A program made the position numbers and the translations under genes. The notes under the pieces were generated by a model. That model was not told the DNA's origin. It saw only the letters and a program-made list of their open reading frames with translations, and searched no databases. A DNA stretch of 64,000 bases from Anaerolineales bacterium (GTDB lineage Bacteria; Chloroflexota; Anaerolineae; Anaerolineales; Villigracilaceae): NCBI GenBank assembly GCA_020634885.1, contig JACKAW010000003.1, positions 1 to 64,000 of the forward strand. Direction: 5' to 3'. Of the stretch, positions 1 through 8,171 are shown piece after piece. Every line of letters starts with the position of its first letter. Position 1 is the first letter of the stretch.

Positions 1-33
1 TGCTTGCAGTGGTTGAGGCTGTCTTGGGTTCAT
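1..33 (-). CDS. 5' end of a secreted-protein paralog (partial, runs off the left edge)
   Basis: Only 11 codons are visible on the minus strand, beginning MNPRQPQPLQA. The start is supported by an AAGGAGGGGG ribosome site directly upstream and by an 84-nt upstream segment nearly identical to the one preceding the Ig-repeat secreted protein that starts at 21225, which begins MNPK. I infer a second member of that family lying left of the window. Nothing can be said of its domains. Confidence 0.5.
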   Translation of the reverse strand, partial: MNPRQPQPLQA

Positions 34-109
34 CTGCGTTGCCCCCTCCTTGGGTGTTTTTTCCATTTTACAAGAAGACCCAAGGCACGAGGCTTGCAGG
101 TTTGTTAGG
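26..109 (-). repeat. 84-nt leader repeat, copy 1, with SD-overlapping hairpin
   Basis: This segment matches 21218-21301 with two mismatches by eye. It holds the start codon, the Shine-Dalgarno and a perfect 8-bp inverted repeat, CCTTGGGT at 48-55 against ACCCAAGG at 78-85. On the transcript (minus strand) the 3' arm of the stem covers the first bases of the AAGGAGG ribosome site, so folding could mask it. Both copies lie immediately upstream of MNP-starting genes. A translational switch is an inference. Confidence 0.7.
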
Positions 110-112
110 AAC

Positions 113-150
113 AAAAAATCTTGAAGGTCTATCAAACCTCCAAGATTTTT
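113..150 (-). terminator. Rho-independent terminator after the HerA-like gene
   Basis: AAAAATCTTGAAGGT pairs with ACCTCCAAGATTTTT around a short loop. The stem has A and T runs on both sides and could work in both directions. It sits 33 nt past the stop of the HerA-like gene. Confidence 0.75.
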
Positions 151-182
151 GAATTGTATCCACGATATTGATTGTGGTTAAT

Positions 183-2735
183 CTACTCGCCGCCGAAGGC
201 TGGTAGTTCGGTGGTTTCGCCGCCTGCGGTGATGAGGTAAAAGGGCATCCATGCTACGCCAAAAATATTGACATAGATATCGGTCTTTTTAGGGTTGATG
301 GTCACTTCATCAATGTCATTGACCACATGTCCCCATTTATCACTGATCTCGCGGATGATATCTTCTCGTTCACGTTCAAGCGCAGAAAGGTCTTTTTTAT
401 ATTGCGCAATAGCTTCCTCTGATTCGCGCACTTCTTCCTTGGCATTTTGTGCCATACGGTATTTTGAAACAGAAGTGGAGAGACTCTTCTTTCTTCCAAT
501 ACCCAGCAACCCCGCCACGGCTTCTGCTCCGCTGAGACCGGTTTCAAGGTTGCGGTTGCGAAGTTCTTCCTGATCCTGACGCAACTCACGTTCTTCTTTG
601 TAGAGTTTATCTTCCAATGATTTAATTTTCTTTTCAATGGCAGCGGTCTTTTTCTCAAGCTCGGCGTCTCGTAATTCACGGGCGGTGTCGGCGCAAGCTT
701 TCATAAATTCTGCCTGGGTCACATCTGGCCCAGCAAAGGTTTTCAGGGCTTTGTTGGCGCGGGCGGTAACAGAGGAATTGCGGAAGACCCAATCGGTGAA
801 GTCTTTTTGCAGGGCGGTCATCATTTTAGATTCATTCAATGGCGACTCAATTCCACCGTACTTGGCGGCGGGGACGGGTCCCGTCTCTAACTTATCGAGA
901 GCGGGTCCGGCGTAGGGGAATTCTTCCCAGCGGACGATGCCGCGCCGGTCGAGCGTGGTGACGAGAGAAGTTTTAGTAGTTTCAGCATCCACGCCGTATT
1001 TGCGGTCGAGAATGCGGACTTGGGCAGAGGCGAGCAACACGGGGCGGTAGATCGTCCCGGCAATGCTTGCGCCATAGGCTTGAGTCTTGCCTGCGGCGTT
1101 GTAGGCTTCTTGCAGGCTGTAATTTTGTGGCAGGTAATATTCACGCACACCGGTAGGAAGCTGCGGGCGGGTGAGGCTGCCTTCAGATGGCGAGGATGTG
1201 CTGCGTGAAGGAGTTGGTTGCTTTGGTGCGGCAGCAGGGATGGAGATAGGCTGGACATGATCCACCGGCGCAGGCGTAGCTTCCGCTTTGGGAGCAGAGG
1301 CAGGCTTCGGCTTGGGAAGAGGCGCGGCTCTTTTCTCCTCCTGTTTTGCTCCTGCCAACTCGTTCAGTTCGCTAATCTGTGAGCGGGTCATCGGTCCGGC
1401 GAGGAAGTTCATCACCCAGCGGGTTTGGAAGAGGACGGGATTCTTTTCGTGAACGTTGTTCATCACGAAGACGCGTTTGCCGAGGGACGAGATGAGTTTG
1501 TCCATTTCGGCGCGTGAGAAGCCGCCCGCGAGGCTTTCCAATCCGTCGAGCAGACGGTTCTTATCGCGCTCGGTTTGGAGTTTGCCAATGAACCATGTGC
1601 CGGTGTTTGAGAGGGCTTTGTAGTCGAGGTCTACGGGGTTTTGGGTGGCGAGTAGAACGCCCAAGCCAAAGGCGCGGGCTTGTTTGAGCATACGCAGCAA
1701 CGGTTGTTTGGAGGGCGGGTTTGCGGTGGGTGGAAGGTAGCCGTAGATTTCGTCCATGTAGAGCAGGGCGCGCAGGGCGGTGGAGCCTTTTTGGGTGCGC
1801 ATCCATGTTTCTACGGCGGAGAGCAGCAGGGTGGTAAAGAACATGCGCTCGCCATCGGAGAGGTGGGCAAGGTAGAAGATGCTGTGACGGGGTAAGCCAT
1901 CTTCGGTGAAGAGCAGGGATTGGATATCGAGCGATTGACCTTCGCGCCACGATTGGAAGGCAGGTGCAGCGAGGATGTTGTTGAGGGTCATTGCCAGCGC
2001 CATGCGGTCTTTGGGCGGGAAGAAAGTATCAACGGGGAAGGCGCCGAGTTTATCAAATGGCGGGGTTTGGGTTTGCAGGATAAGTTCGGTCAGGTCGATG
2101 CTGCGTCCCTGTGACCAGTGTTCTTCAAAGATGTTGGAGAGCAAAATATGCTCGCGTGATTGAATGGGGTCGAGGTCGTTCATGCCGACCAGCCCGAGCA
2201 AGGCGGTGACGGTGCTGGTGATGCGTTCACGCAGGGCTTCGCGGTTCTCTTCCCAATCAATTTCTGGGGCGGCGAGTGAGGAAAGTACCGAGACGGGAAT
2301 GCCCGCATCGGAGCCAGGGGTAAAGATGGAGAATTGGGCTGAGTTCTTTAGATCGAGAATGCGTTCGGGGGTCATGCCCCACTCGGCGAGTCCGTTACGC
2401 CAGGCGAGGGCGGCTTCTTGGGCGGCTTGTTCGGGGGTTTTGTTTGCGCGGCGCACGACTTCGGGGTCGATCCACGGTTGGAAATCTTGGGGTAAGAGTT
2501 CGGGGAAGTGCAGGAGCAGGTTGGTGAGGTCGCCTTTGGGGTCGATGATGATGGCAGGCACGCCATTGAGTGCGGCTTCTTCAAGCAGTGAAATGCACAA
2601 GCCGGTCTTGCCGGAGCCTGTCATGCCGGTGACGACAGCGTGGGTGGTCAGGTCGGCTGAATCGTAATTAAGGTCTTTATCGGTCAGTTTGGCTGCCTTG
2701 GGGTCGAACAGGCGTCCGAGATAAAATTCGGTCAT
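183..2735 (-). CDS. HerA/FtsK-like DUF87-type ATP-binding protein
   Basis: An 850-residue protein with a clear Walker A at residues 37-44 (GMTGSGKT), followed by IIIDPKGD at about 62-69 as seen in HerA-type hexameric ATPases, and a Walker-B-like LLYMDEIYG near 325. A sensor-like ATQNP follows. After a Pro/Ala/Lys linker (about 465-530) there is a second globular part and a long charged coiled coil (about 690-790). The start has an AGGAG site upstream. The family pumps or translocates DNA or protein, but no nuclease partner (NurA) is adjacent, so the substrate is unknown. It appears monocistronic, with a terminator behind it. Confidence 0.8.
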   Translation of the reverse strand: MTEFYLGRLFDPKAAKLTDKDLNYDSADLTTHAVVTGMTGSGKTGLCISLLEEAALNGVPAIIIDPKGDLTNLLLHFPELLPQDFQPWIDPEVVRRANKTPEQAAQEAALAWRNGLAEWGMTPERILDLKNSAQFSIFTPGSDAGIPVSVLSSLAAPEIDWEENREALRERITSTVTALLGLVGMNDLDPIQSREHILLSNIFEEHWSQGRSIDLTELILQTQTPPFDKLGAFPVDTFFPPKDRMALAMTLNNILAAPAFQSWREGQSLDIQSLLFTEDGLPRHSIFYLAHLSDGERMFFTTLLLSAVETWMRTQKGSTALRALLYMDEIYGYLPPTANPPSKQPLLRMLKQARAFGLGVLLATQNPVDLDYKALSNTGTWFIGKLQTERDKNRLLDGLESLAGGFSRAEMDKLISSLGKRVFVMNNVHEKNPVLFQTRWVMNFLAGPMTRSQISELNELAGAKQEEKRAAPLPKPKPASAPKAEATPAPVDHVQPISIPAAAPKQPTPSRSTSSPSEGSLTRPQLPTGVREYYLPQNYSLQEAYNAAGKTQAYGASIAGTIYRPVLLASAQVRILDRKYGVDAETTKTSLVTTLDRRGIVRWEEFPYAGPALDKLETGPVPAAKYGGIESPLNESKMMTALQKDFTDWVFRNSSVTARANKALKTFAGPDVTQAEFMKACADTARELRDAELEKKTAAIEKKIKSLEDKLYKEERELRQDQEELRNRNLETGLSGAEAVAGLLGIGRKKSLSTSVSKYRMAQNAKEEVRESEEAIAQYKKDLSALEREREDIIREISDKWGHVVNDIDEVTINPKKTDIYVNIFGVAWMPFYLITAGGETTELPAFGGE

Positions 2736-2857
2736 GTGTTTCTCTCCTATGAATTTACCTTGATGAACAAAGATAAACGGGGATGGTATTCCATTTTTTG
2801 ATTTAGAACGTTCGTGCTAGACGGTTAATTTAACCGATTTTAGGTCAAAAGGCAAAT

Positions 2858-2891
2858 AAAAAAACTGCGAGGGGTTGCCTCGCAGTTTTTT
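2858..2891 (-). terminator. Terminator after the DUF5667 gene
   Basis: AAAAAACTGCGAGG / CCTCGCAGTTTTTT perfect stem with a 5-nt loop, immediately downstream of the stop codon at 2895. Symmetric A/T runs allow bidirectional use. Confidence 0.9.
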
Positions 2892-2894
2892 GGG

Positions 2895-4085
2895 TTAATC
2901 GTCGTCGCCGCCCCCGCCCTTGCCGCTGTTATCTCCATCGTCGTCGTCATTGTCATCATCATCGCTGTTATTGTTATCGTTAGTGCTTGATTCTTCGTCG
3001 TTCGAATTTTCGCTGTTTGAGCCTTGAATAACAGTGGAAGGGAGTGTATTTGAATCATTGGATGAGTTGCCGGTTCCCAATATACTGGGGCACGAACTTG
3101 CGCCTTCAATTTCCAACGCGATGAATCTGCCTTCAGGATCATAATATCCTATCACTTCAATTTTTGACCCGACACATAGCTTGCCAATAATATTTGCGTT
3201 CTGCAAATACACGTCCATGCCATTAAGTACAATTCCCGTCTCTGAAATGGACTCGATGGTCCCTTTCACTTCATATTCGACGGTCTTTGTAGCAGTTGCA
3301 GCCCCGCTCTGATTTGGGTCTGATGTTGATGCAGAAGGAGCGTTATTATCGGTTTGATGAGATTCAACTTCGATCTCGACTGGGTTTCCAGCAGGGACGA
3401 CGGAGCCATCTGGCAACAGTTCCAGCGTGATAAGTTCTACATAACCCTGGGCATTTGTGCGTCCGCTGACAATGACCGCATCGCCATTTTCTGGCAGCTG
3501 CATATCGGCGGGCAGAATGACAGACAACCCGGAAATATAAGTTTGACCATTTACAAGCATGAACACGCCTGCAAATTCGATCACTTCATGCCGTCCTTCA
3601 ACAAGCAGTTCACTGGCTTCATGCAAGCGTTCATTTTCAAATTCGTTTGCAAGCAATTCACGCGCTTCGGCATCAAAAATAAAGAACAAGCGGACACTTT
3701 CCCAGCCGCGTTTGACCGGATAAAGCTGCTCTCCCGGCAATGCAGAAGCAGACGCGCTCAACAATCCGTTTCCGCTCAGCAAAAATACGGCTGCCAGCGT
3801 AAAGGAGATTGCCAATCGCTGAAATAAAGGAATTGCGCGCCGTTGCGGAACGACGATCCGCATCTCGCGCAATTCAGCGGCACGCTGCATAACCCGCGAG
3901 CGAGAGCGGCGTACCGCATCTTGCGATGGTTCGGGGGCAGCCATGGCGCGGGCTTTCACAGATGTTTCAAGGATCGGGAGCAGTTCATCCTTAAATTCTG
4001 GGAAGCGCGTTACAGCGGTTTCCAGATCACCGCCTTCTTCGATCTCACGCAGGCAAAATTCAAGAGCATCAAATAAATTAGTCAT
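2895..4085 (-). CDS. DUF5667-type membrane protein, candidate anti-sigma factor, acidic Asn/Asp tail
   Basis: I start the protein at MTNLFDALE (ATG at 4083-4085); the reading frame is open a little further up. The N-terminal ~90 residues are cytoplasmic and helical. One membrane span (FTLAAVFLLSGNGLL) comes next, then LPGEQLYPVKRGWE, the signature I associate with DUF5667 in Chloroflexota. Extracytoplasmic DUF5666-like beta segments follow, and the C-terminus is a run of S/N/D ending in poly-Asp and Gly. The gene overlaps the end of the ECF sigma gene by 8 nt. Sigma next to a single-span partner suggests an anti-sigma role; that is inference, with no zinc-anti-sigma motif seen. Confidence 0.75.
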   Translation of the reverse strand: MTNLFDALEFCLREIEEGGDLETAVTRFPEFKDELLPILETSVKARAMAAPEPSQDAVRRSRSRVMQRAAELREMRIVVPQRRAIPLFQRLAISFTLAAVFLLSGNGLLSASASALPGEQLYPVKRGWESVRLFFIFDAEARELLANEFENERLHEASELLVEGRHEVIEFAGVFMLVNGQTYISGLSVILPADMQLPENGDAVIVSGRTNAQGYVELITLELLPDGSVVPAGNPVEIEVESHQTDNNAPSASTSDPNQSGAATATKTVEYEVKGTIESISETGIVLNGMDVYLQNANIIGKLCVGSKIEVIGYYDPEGRFIALEIEGASSCPSILGTGNSSNDSNTLPSTVIQGSNSENSNDEESSTNDNNNSDDDDNDDDDGDNSGKGGGGDDD

Positions 4086-4647
4086 GGTCAACCTCACCAA
4101 TTTCACGCTGCAATGCAGCCAGGGCTCGGAACTGGAGGGCTTTTATGGCGTTCACATTTTTGTCCATTCGGGCGGCTGTTTCTTCAAGGGAATATCCCTG
4201 ACCGAAGCGCAGGGAAAGTACATCTTGCTGTTCAGGGGTCAGTTTTTTGTAAGCGCCTCGTACGAGGCGATTCTGTTCGCGTTGGTCCACTTCTGCTGTC
4301 AGGTTTGATGACAGGTCAGGCATGGATTCGGGGATTTCCTCTTCGGGTCTCCGGTATTTTTTACGGAAGTGGTCGGTTACGACATGGGAAGCTGTCCCGA
4401 TCAACCAACCTTTGAGGTTGGTATCCGGTCCACGTCCAACTTGAACCGCTTCAAGCAGGCGGATAAACACATCGCTGGCGATGTCCTCCGCGAGGGTTTG
4501 GTCGCCCACGCGGTACAGTACAAACCGATATACCTCGGAAAAATATTGGTCATAGATCGCGCCGATGGTCTTGGAATCAAGGCTATTCAGGCGCGGGACA
4601 GATGCCTGCCCGGTTGTTGATGTCATTTTCATAAGTCCGTTGGACAT
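4078..4647 (-). CDS. ECF-type RNA polymerase sigma factor
   Basis: Sigma region 2 is visible (IYDQYFSEVYRFVLYRVGDQ through AEDIASDVFIRLLEA), as is region 4 with an HTH (LTPEQQDVLSLRF, YSLEETAARMDKNVNAIK). Region 3 is missing, as in the ECF class. The frame is open to 4692, but a start there would overlap the upstream GT-C gene by 38 nt. The ATG at 4645-4647 lies just past that gene's stop, although neither start has a strong ribosome site. The gene probably forms one transcript with the GT-C gene and the DUF5667 partner, giving a sigma/anti-sigma pair that responds to an envelope signal (inference). Confidence 0.9.
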   Translation of the reverse strand: MSNGLMKMTSTTGQASVPRLNSLDSKTIGAIYDQYFSEVYRFVLYRVGDQTLAEDIASDVFIRLLEAVQVGRGPDTNLKGWLIGTASHVVTDHFRKKYRRPEEEIPESMPDLSSNLTAEVDQREQNRLVRGAYKKLTPEQQDVLSLRFGQGYSLEETAARMDKNVNAIKALQFRALAALQREIGEVDHD

Positions 4648-4654
4648 AATGGTA

Positions 4655-6130
4655 TCACGGCTCGATGACTTCAAATAAAACTGATTGTCCATCGCGGTAC
4701 ACCTCTTTTAGGTTCGGGTCTTTCTCTGCCTGGGCGATAAACTTTTCGTGGTTTAGGTCGGTATGAATAAGCCGCGCGCCAAATCTTGAGAAGATGACAC
4801 CCGAAGGGTTTTCCACCGCGCCACGGGTAATGCTCACCCATTCCTTATAAAGCGCAGGGTCGTAGATCTGCAAATACGTGGGGTCGAGCCCGATAAGGTA
4901 TGTGTTGCGGGTGTTGTAATAGAACAAACGCGGGAAATCATCCCAATCGGTTTGAAAAACAAGCTCGCCATACTCTGTGTTCATTGCCAGCCATGCAGAG
5001 GCATTGGCATACAAGTCTAATGGTTTGGATTGCGCCATTTGGTTTTGCACCGCCGGTATGGATTTAAACATCCCCGCGATCACAAGAAGCACGAGTACAA
5101 ACTGTGGGATATAGGTTTGCGCCTTGCCCGAAAGTTTCACCATGAAATCGCCTTCAAACTTGACCACAGCCCCCCAGGCAAAAGCCGCAAAAATCAACGC
5201 AAATGGCGGAAAGTATTCCACAAAACGGCGGGCTTCAAACATCATTGCGCCGAATAATAGAGCAACCAGAAGGATCGTGGCAGTCCGTGTGTCCATTTTG
5301 CGACCTGAGAGCCCAAGGGCGAAAATTCCGCTTGCAAAAAGCAGCATGGCAAGGGGAGAATTGTCAAAGAGCTGGCTTGTTTCGTAGGGATACCATTCGT
5401 TGCCCACACGGATCGAATCTTGCAATTGCAATTTTTCAATAAAGTGGTGATACGTAAAAATAAGGTTATTTGGAAAATAGGGGTTGATGATTAAACCAGC
5501 CAGAATGCCCGCCCCCACCCATAAAAGCGGACGATACTCAAGGCGTCTTTCCACCAGCAAGATCGCAAGACTATACAGACCTGCGAGCGCGAACATCAAT
5601 GGAAAGGCGTTGTACATCCACACATAAAGAAAAGACAGAACAGCCAGTTGCTTGTATTTCCCTTCGAACATCCATGCCAACCCCAGCGCCATCATCCCCA
5701 GCGAGAGCGACTGCGCCCGCGAAATGGACATGCGATAAAGAAACGCCTCAGATATACCCAGCAGCGCCAATGACCAAAGCCAGGCAAAAGGGATTTTTTG
5801 GCGGTTCAGCAAGTACCAAATTGCCAGAAACGCCAGCGCAGAAAAGATGACCGCCGCCCACTTTGCACCCACAAGCAGGTCGCCAAATGTGAAAGGGATC
5901 AGCGCAACATGATATAGAAAGTGATGGTCGTAATAATCGGCTTGGTTCAAGATGCTCATGGGCAGCCAGGTGAAGGCAGGTTTTAGCCCTTCTGTCCGCA
6001 TTAGCCATGCCATTTTGATGTGGTAGTAGCCGTCATTATCCGGCAGGTTCGGTGTGGAAAACTGAATGATCGCCATGCCAGCGATGAATAAAAATAATAA
6101 AATAATTGCTGTGGAGGTCTGCCTTGACAT
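4655..6130 (-). CDS. GT-C fold membrane glycosyltransferase-like protein
   Basis: 491 residues with about ten to twelve hydrophobic spans. The first loop carries DNDGYYHIK at residues 31-39, which resembles the metal-binding acidic motif in the first external loop of STT3/PglB and other GT-C enzymes that use polyprenyl-linked sugar donors. The soluble C-terminal ~100 residues (LYANASAWLAMNTEYG onward) resemble the periplasmic domains of such proteins. No acceptor or glycan gene cluster is adjacent. It sits upstream of the ECF sigma gene on the same strand. The family is a confident guess; the exact reaction is unknown. Confidence 0.65.
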   Translation of the reverse strand: MSRQTSTAIILLFLFIAGMAIIQFSTPNLPDNDGYYHIKMAWLMRTEGLKPAFTWLPMSILNQADYYDHHFLYHVALIPFTFGDLLVGAKWAAVIFSALAFLAIWYLLNRQKIPFAWLWSLALLGISEAFLYRMSISRAQSLSLGMMALGLAWMFEGKYKQLAVLSFLYVWMYNAFPLMFALAGLYSLAILLVERRLEYRPLLWVGAGILAGLIINPYFPNNLIFTYHHFIEKLQLQDSIRVGNEWYPYETSQLFDNSPLAMLLFASGIFALGLSGRKMDTRTATILLVALLFGAMMFEARRFVEYFPPFALIFAAFAWGAVVKFEGDFMVKLSGKAQTYIPQFVLVLLVIAGMFKSIPAVQNQMAQSKPLDLYANASAWLAMNTEYGELVFQTDWDDFPRLFYYNTRNTYLIGLDPTYLQIYDPALYKEWVSITRGAVENPSGVIFSRFGARLIHTDLNHEKFIAQAEKDPNLKEVYRDGQSVLFEVIEP

Positions 6131-6153
6131 GATTATTCTCTCTTCTTCACTTA

Positions 6154-6188
6154 AGAGGACTGGGTTTTGTAAAAAGACCCAGTCCTCT
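6154..6188 (-). terminator. Hairpin after the DUF5666 lipoprotein gene
   Basis: AGAGGACTGGGT pairs with ACCCAGTCCTCT around an 11-nt loop. The T-rich tract is on the plus-strand side, so for the minus-strand genes it is a strong hairpin with a weak U-tract. A smaller inverted repeat, ACTAATCC/GGATTAGT, overlaps the stop codon just upstream. Confidence 0.55.
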
Positions 6189-6218
6189 CTGTTTTTTATG
6201 AACTAATCCTGTTGCGGA

Positions 6219-6890
6219 TTAGTCATCGTTTCCATTACCGTTGCCGGAGTGATCATCGTCATCGTCATCGTCGTCATCGTTTGAATTGCTGCCGTTCGAG
6301 TTATCGTCGTCATCATCGTCGTCATCATTCGAGTTGCGATTGCCGCCATGATCGTCGCCATTGGAATTGGAAATGCTGCTATTCGAATTGTCGTCATCGT
6401 CATCATCGTTTGAATTGCTGAGACCGCCATGGTCGTCACCATTCGAGTTGTCATCATTGCTATTGATACCGCCAGTAAGGCTGGATCCATTGGTATTGTC
6501 GTTGCTGTTGACGTTTGCATTATCCAGGCTGGAGTTGCTGTTATCGTTCGCGTTCGCATTGGGGTCTTGCGCAGCAGGGAGTGTGGGCAATTCAACACGA
6601 GTGACTACAACTGAACCATCTGCCTGAACTTCAGCTTCCACTTTGACGGTATCGCCGACCTGGAAGGGTCCATCGCGCAGAATGGTGTCATCGACGGTGA
6701 TGGTCTGCCCATTGATGGTCCACTGGTTGCCATCCATGGCTTCGATGATGCCGGTAAATTCCACCAACGAAGCGCGGGGCTTGTCGCCGCCAGATGATGT
6801 TTCATTTCCGGCAGCTACCGGTCCACAGGCGCTGACTAAAATGGCAACAAGCGCCAACAGAACAAAAAGGGAATGCAGTTTGGTTTTCAT
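6219..6890 (-). CDS. DUF5666 lipoprotein with long Asp/Asn/Ser-rich tail
   Basis: The N-terminus is a lipoprotein signal (hydrophobic run ending LVSAC, cysteine at 22). Residues ~45-105 form a small beta domain (EFTGIIEAMDGNQWTINGQ, DTVKVEAEVQADGSVV) of the DUF5666 type. The remaining ~110 residues are repeats of N, S, D, G and H with several blocks of 6-9 Asp. It shares both the domain type and the acidic tail with the DUF5667 protein at 2895-4085. Acidic tails of this kind may bind cations or keep a surface protein hydrated; no function is established here. Confidence 0.75.
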   Translation of the reverse strand: MKTKLHSLFVLLALVAILVSACGPVAAGNETSSGGDKPRASLVEFTGIIEAMDGNQWTINGQTITVDDTILRDGPFQVGDTVKVEAEVQADGSVVVTRVELPTLPAAQDPNANANDNSNSSLDNANVNSNDNTNGSSLTGGINSNDDNSNGDDHGGLSNSNDDDDDDNSNSSISNSNGDDHGGNRNSNDDDDDDDDNSNGSNSNDDDDDDDDDHSGNGNGNDD

Positions 6891-6956
6891 ATTTTTTTTT
6901 CTCTCTCTATATAATGTTTGTTTATTTACTTACACCCCACTAGTCGTCTGAGAGTT

Positions 6957-7002
6957 AAAAAAGTTACGGCTTTTCCGATACGAATTATCTGAAAAAGCCG
7001 TT
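6957..7002 (-). terminator. Terminator after the PLD lipoprotein gene
   Basis: On the minus strand CGGCTTTTTCAGATAA and its imperfect complement ending GGAAAAGCCG form a long hairpin, followed by TAACTTTTTT. It lies 24 nt past the stop of the phospholipase-D gene. Confidence 0.75.
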
Positions 7003-7025
7003 TGTGATTTTATTTACAAAAAGGC

Positions 7026-8144
7026 TTATTTTGCCTGTTCGTACACCCTTTTGAATTCCTCAAGGAAAAGGCTGGCAATCTTCTCGTTGTAAATTACCAA
7101 CAGGTTTTCATCGTTGCGGGTCTCGGCGCTATTGGTGAAATTGTACGAGCCAACAATGACGATGCTTTCATCCACGATCATGATCTTGTGATGCATCTGC
7201 CCGGGGTTGCCATCGATGTACACATCAAGCCCTGCCTGTTGGAAAGCATCGTACTCGGTTCCTTGATTTGATTTGACCTGATCCTCGTCCATGACCCCTG
7301 CCACAGTGACGCCTGATTCTGCCCGTTCGAGAAGTACATCGCCGAGTTCATCTGAAGTAAAAGAGAAAGCCATAAAGTAGATGCTCTCCTGCGCTTCGGC
7401 AAGCACATCGAGCAAAATGGCGCGCACACCATCATCCGGCGAAAAGTACACGTCCACGGGGGTGCCATCCATGGTCACACGCGGATTTGGGGTTTCGGCG
7501 CGGACGTTGTCACCGAACAGATCATCCACAAACATTTCTTCAAATTCGGTGGTGTAGTTTTCTGCCATCTTCACCGACCGGATTCGCATCATCACGTTGT
7601 TATCTTCATACGCGCCTGAGTCGGTGTAGTTCATGCCGCCCACCCACACTTCAGAGCCATCAATGACGACAAACTTATCATGCATCAGTCCTTCGCGGCG
7701 GTCACCTAAAATGGGAATGCCCGCATCCTTTAATCGCTGCGGGTCGGCACGTTCCATGTTTTCGCTTTCCATCACCATGCGAACCTGCACGCCCCTATCA
7801 TGGGCGCGGATGAGCGCATTCCGAATGCTATTGAGGCTGAAACTATAAGCGGCAACGTCCACGGTTAATTTTGCGGCATCAATTGCCTCTACAAGAGGCT
7901 GGTCTATGCCGCCAGTTTTTTGTGAAGCCAAAGAACTTTGCGGGTTCGTAAAGTAAATTTCAAACCAGCCGCCATCTGCGCCGTACCCGGCGGGCAGATC
8001 CAACTTTGTCAGCGCAGGTAGGGCTTGGGTGGGCGGAACAGGTGTCGGCGGGGTTTGAGGCGAAACTTCTGCCTGGGGGGTGGATGAGCCACAAGCAAGG
8101 GTCAGGCTGATAAGCAGGATGAGGCTAAGGGATGTCTTCTTCAT
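7026..8144 (-). CDS. Phospholipase D-family lipoprotein with two HKD motifs
   Basis: 372 residues. A lipobox ends at Cys18 (LTLAC), followed by a Pro/Thr linker. Two PLD-like catalytic motifs are complete: HDKFVVID (His155, Lys157, Asp162) and HHKIMIVD (His318, Lys320, Asp325), followed by GGMNYTDSG and GSYNFTNSAE. The two-motif arrangement makes one active site in this superfamily, which includes phospholipases, endonucleases (Nuc) and cardiolipin synthases. As an outward-facing lipoprotein it is most likely a secreted phosphodiesterase; nuclease or lipase cannot be separated from sequence. No Shine-Dalgarno is seen; a TATAAT lies 10 nt before the ATG (leaderless candidate). Confidence 0.85.
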   Translation of the reverse strand: MKKTSLSLILLISLTLACGSSTPQAEVSPQTPPTPVPPTQALPALTKLDLPAGYGADGGWFEIYFTNPQSSLASQKTGGIDQPLVEAIDAAKLTVDVAAYSFSLNSIRNALIRAHDRGVQVRMVMESENMERADPQRLKDAGIPILGDRREGLMHDKFVVIDGSEVWVGGMNYTDSGAYEDNNVMMRIRSVKMAENYTTEFEEMFVDDLFGDNVRAETPNPRVTMDGTPVDVYFSPDDGVRAILLDVLAEAQESIYFMAFSFTSDELGDVLLERAESGVTVAGVMDEDQVKSNQGTEYDAFQQAGLDVYIDGNPGQMHHKIMIVDESIVIVGSYNFTNSAETRNDENLLVIYNEKIASLFLEEFKRVYEQAK

Positions 8145-8154
8145 AATGAAGGCG

Positions 8155-8162
8155 ATTATAAT
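8155..8162. promoter_or_regulatory. Shared palindromic -10 box for the divergent PLD and murJ genes
   Basis: The 8-mer ATTATAAT, within the palindrome GATTATAATC, reads TATAAT on both strands: plus at 8157-8162, 9 nt before the murJ ATG, and minus at 8155-8160, 10 nt before the PLD ATG. Both genes would then start transcription at or a few bases before the start codon. No clear -35 is visible on either side. Confidence 0.6.
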
Positions 8163-8171
8163 CTCGCACTT

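Noticed and set aside
6235..6470. Trinucleotide microsatellite (GAT/ATC repeats).
   Set aside because: The tracts are interrupted and in frame with the DUF5666 protein's Asp/Asn tail, so they are coding low complexity.
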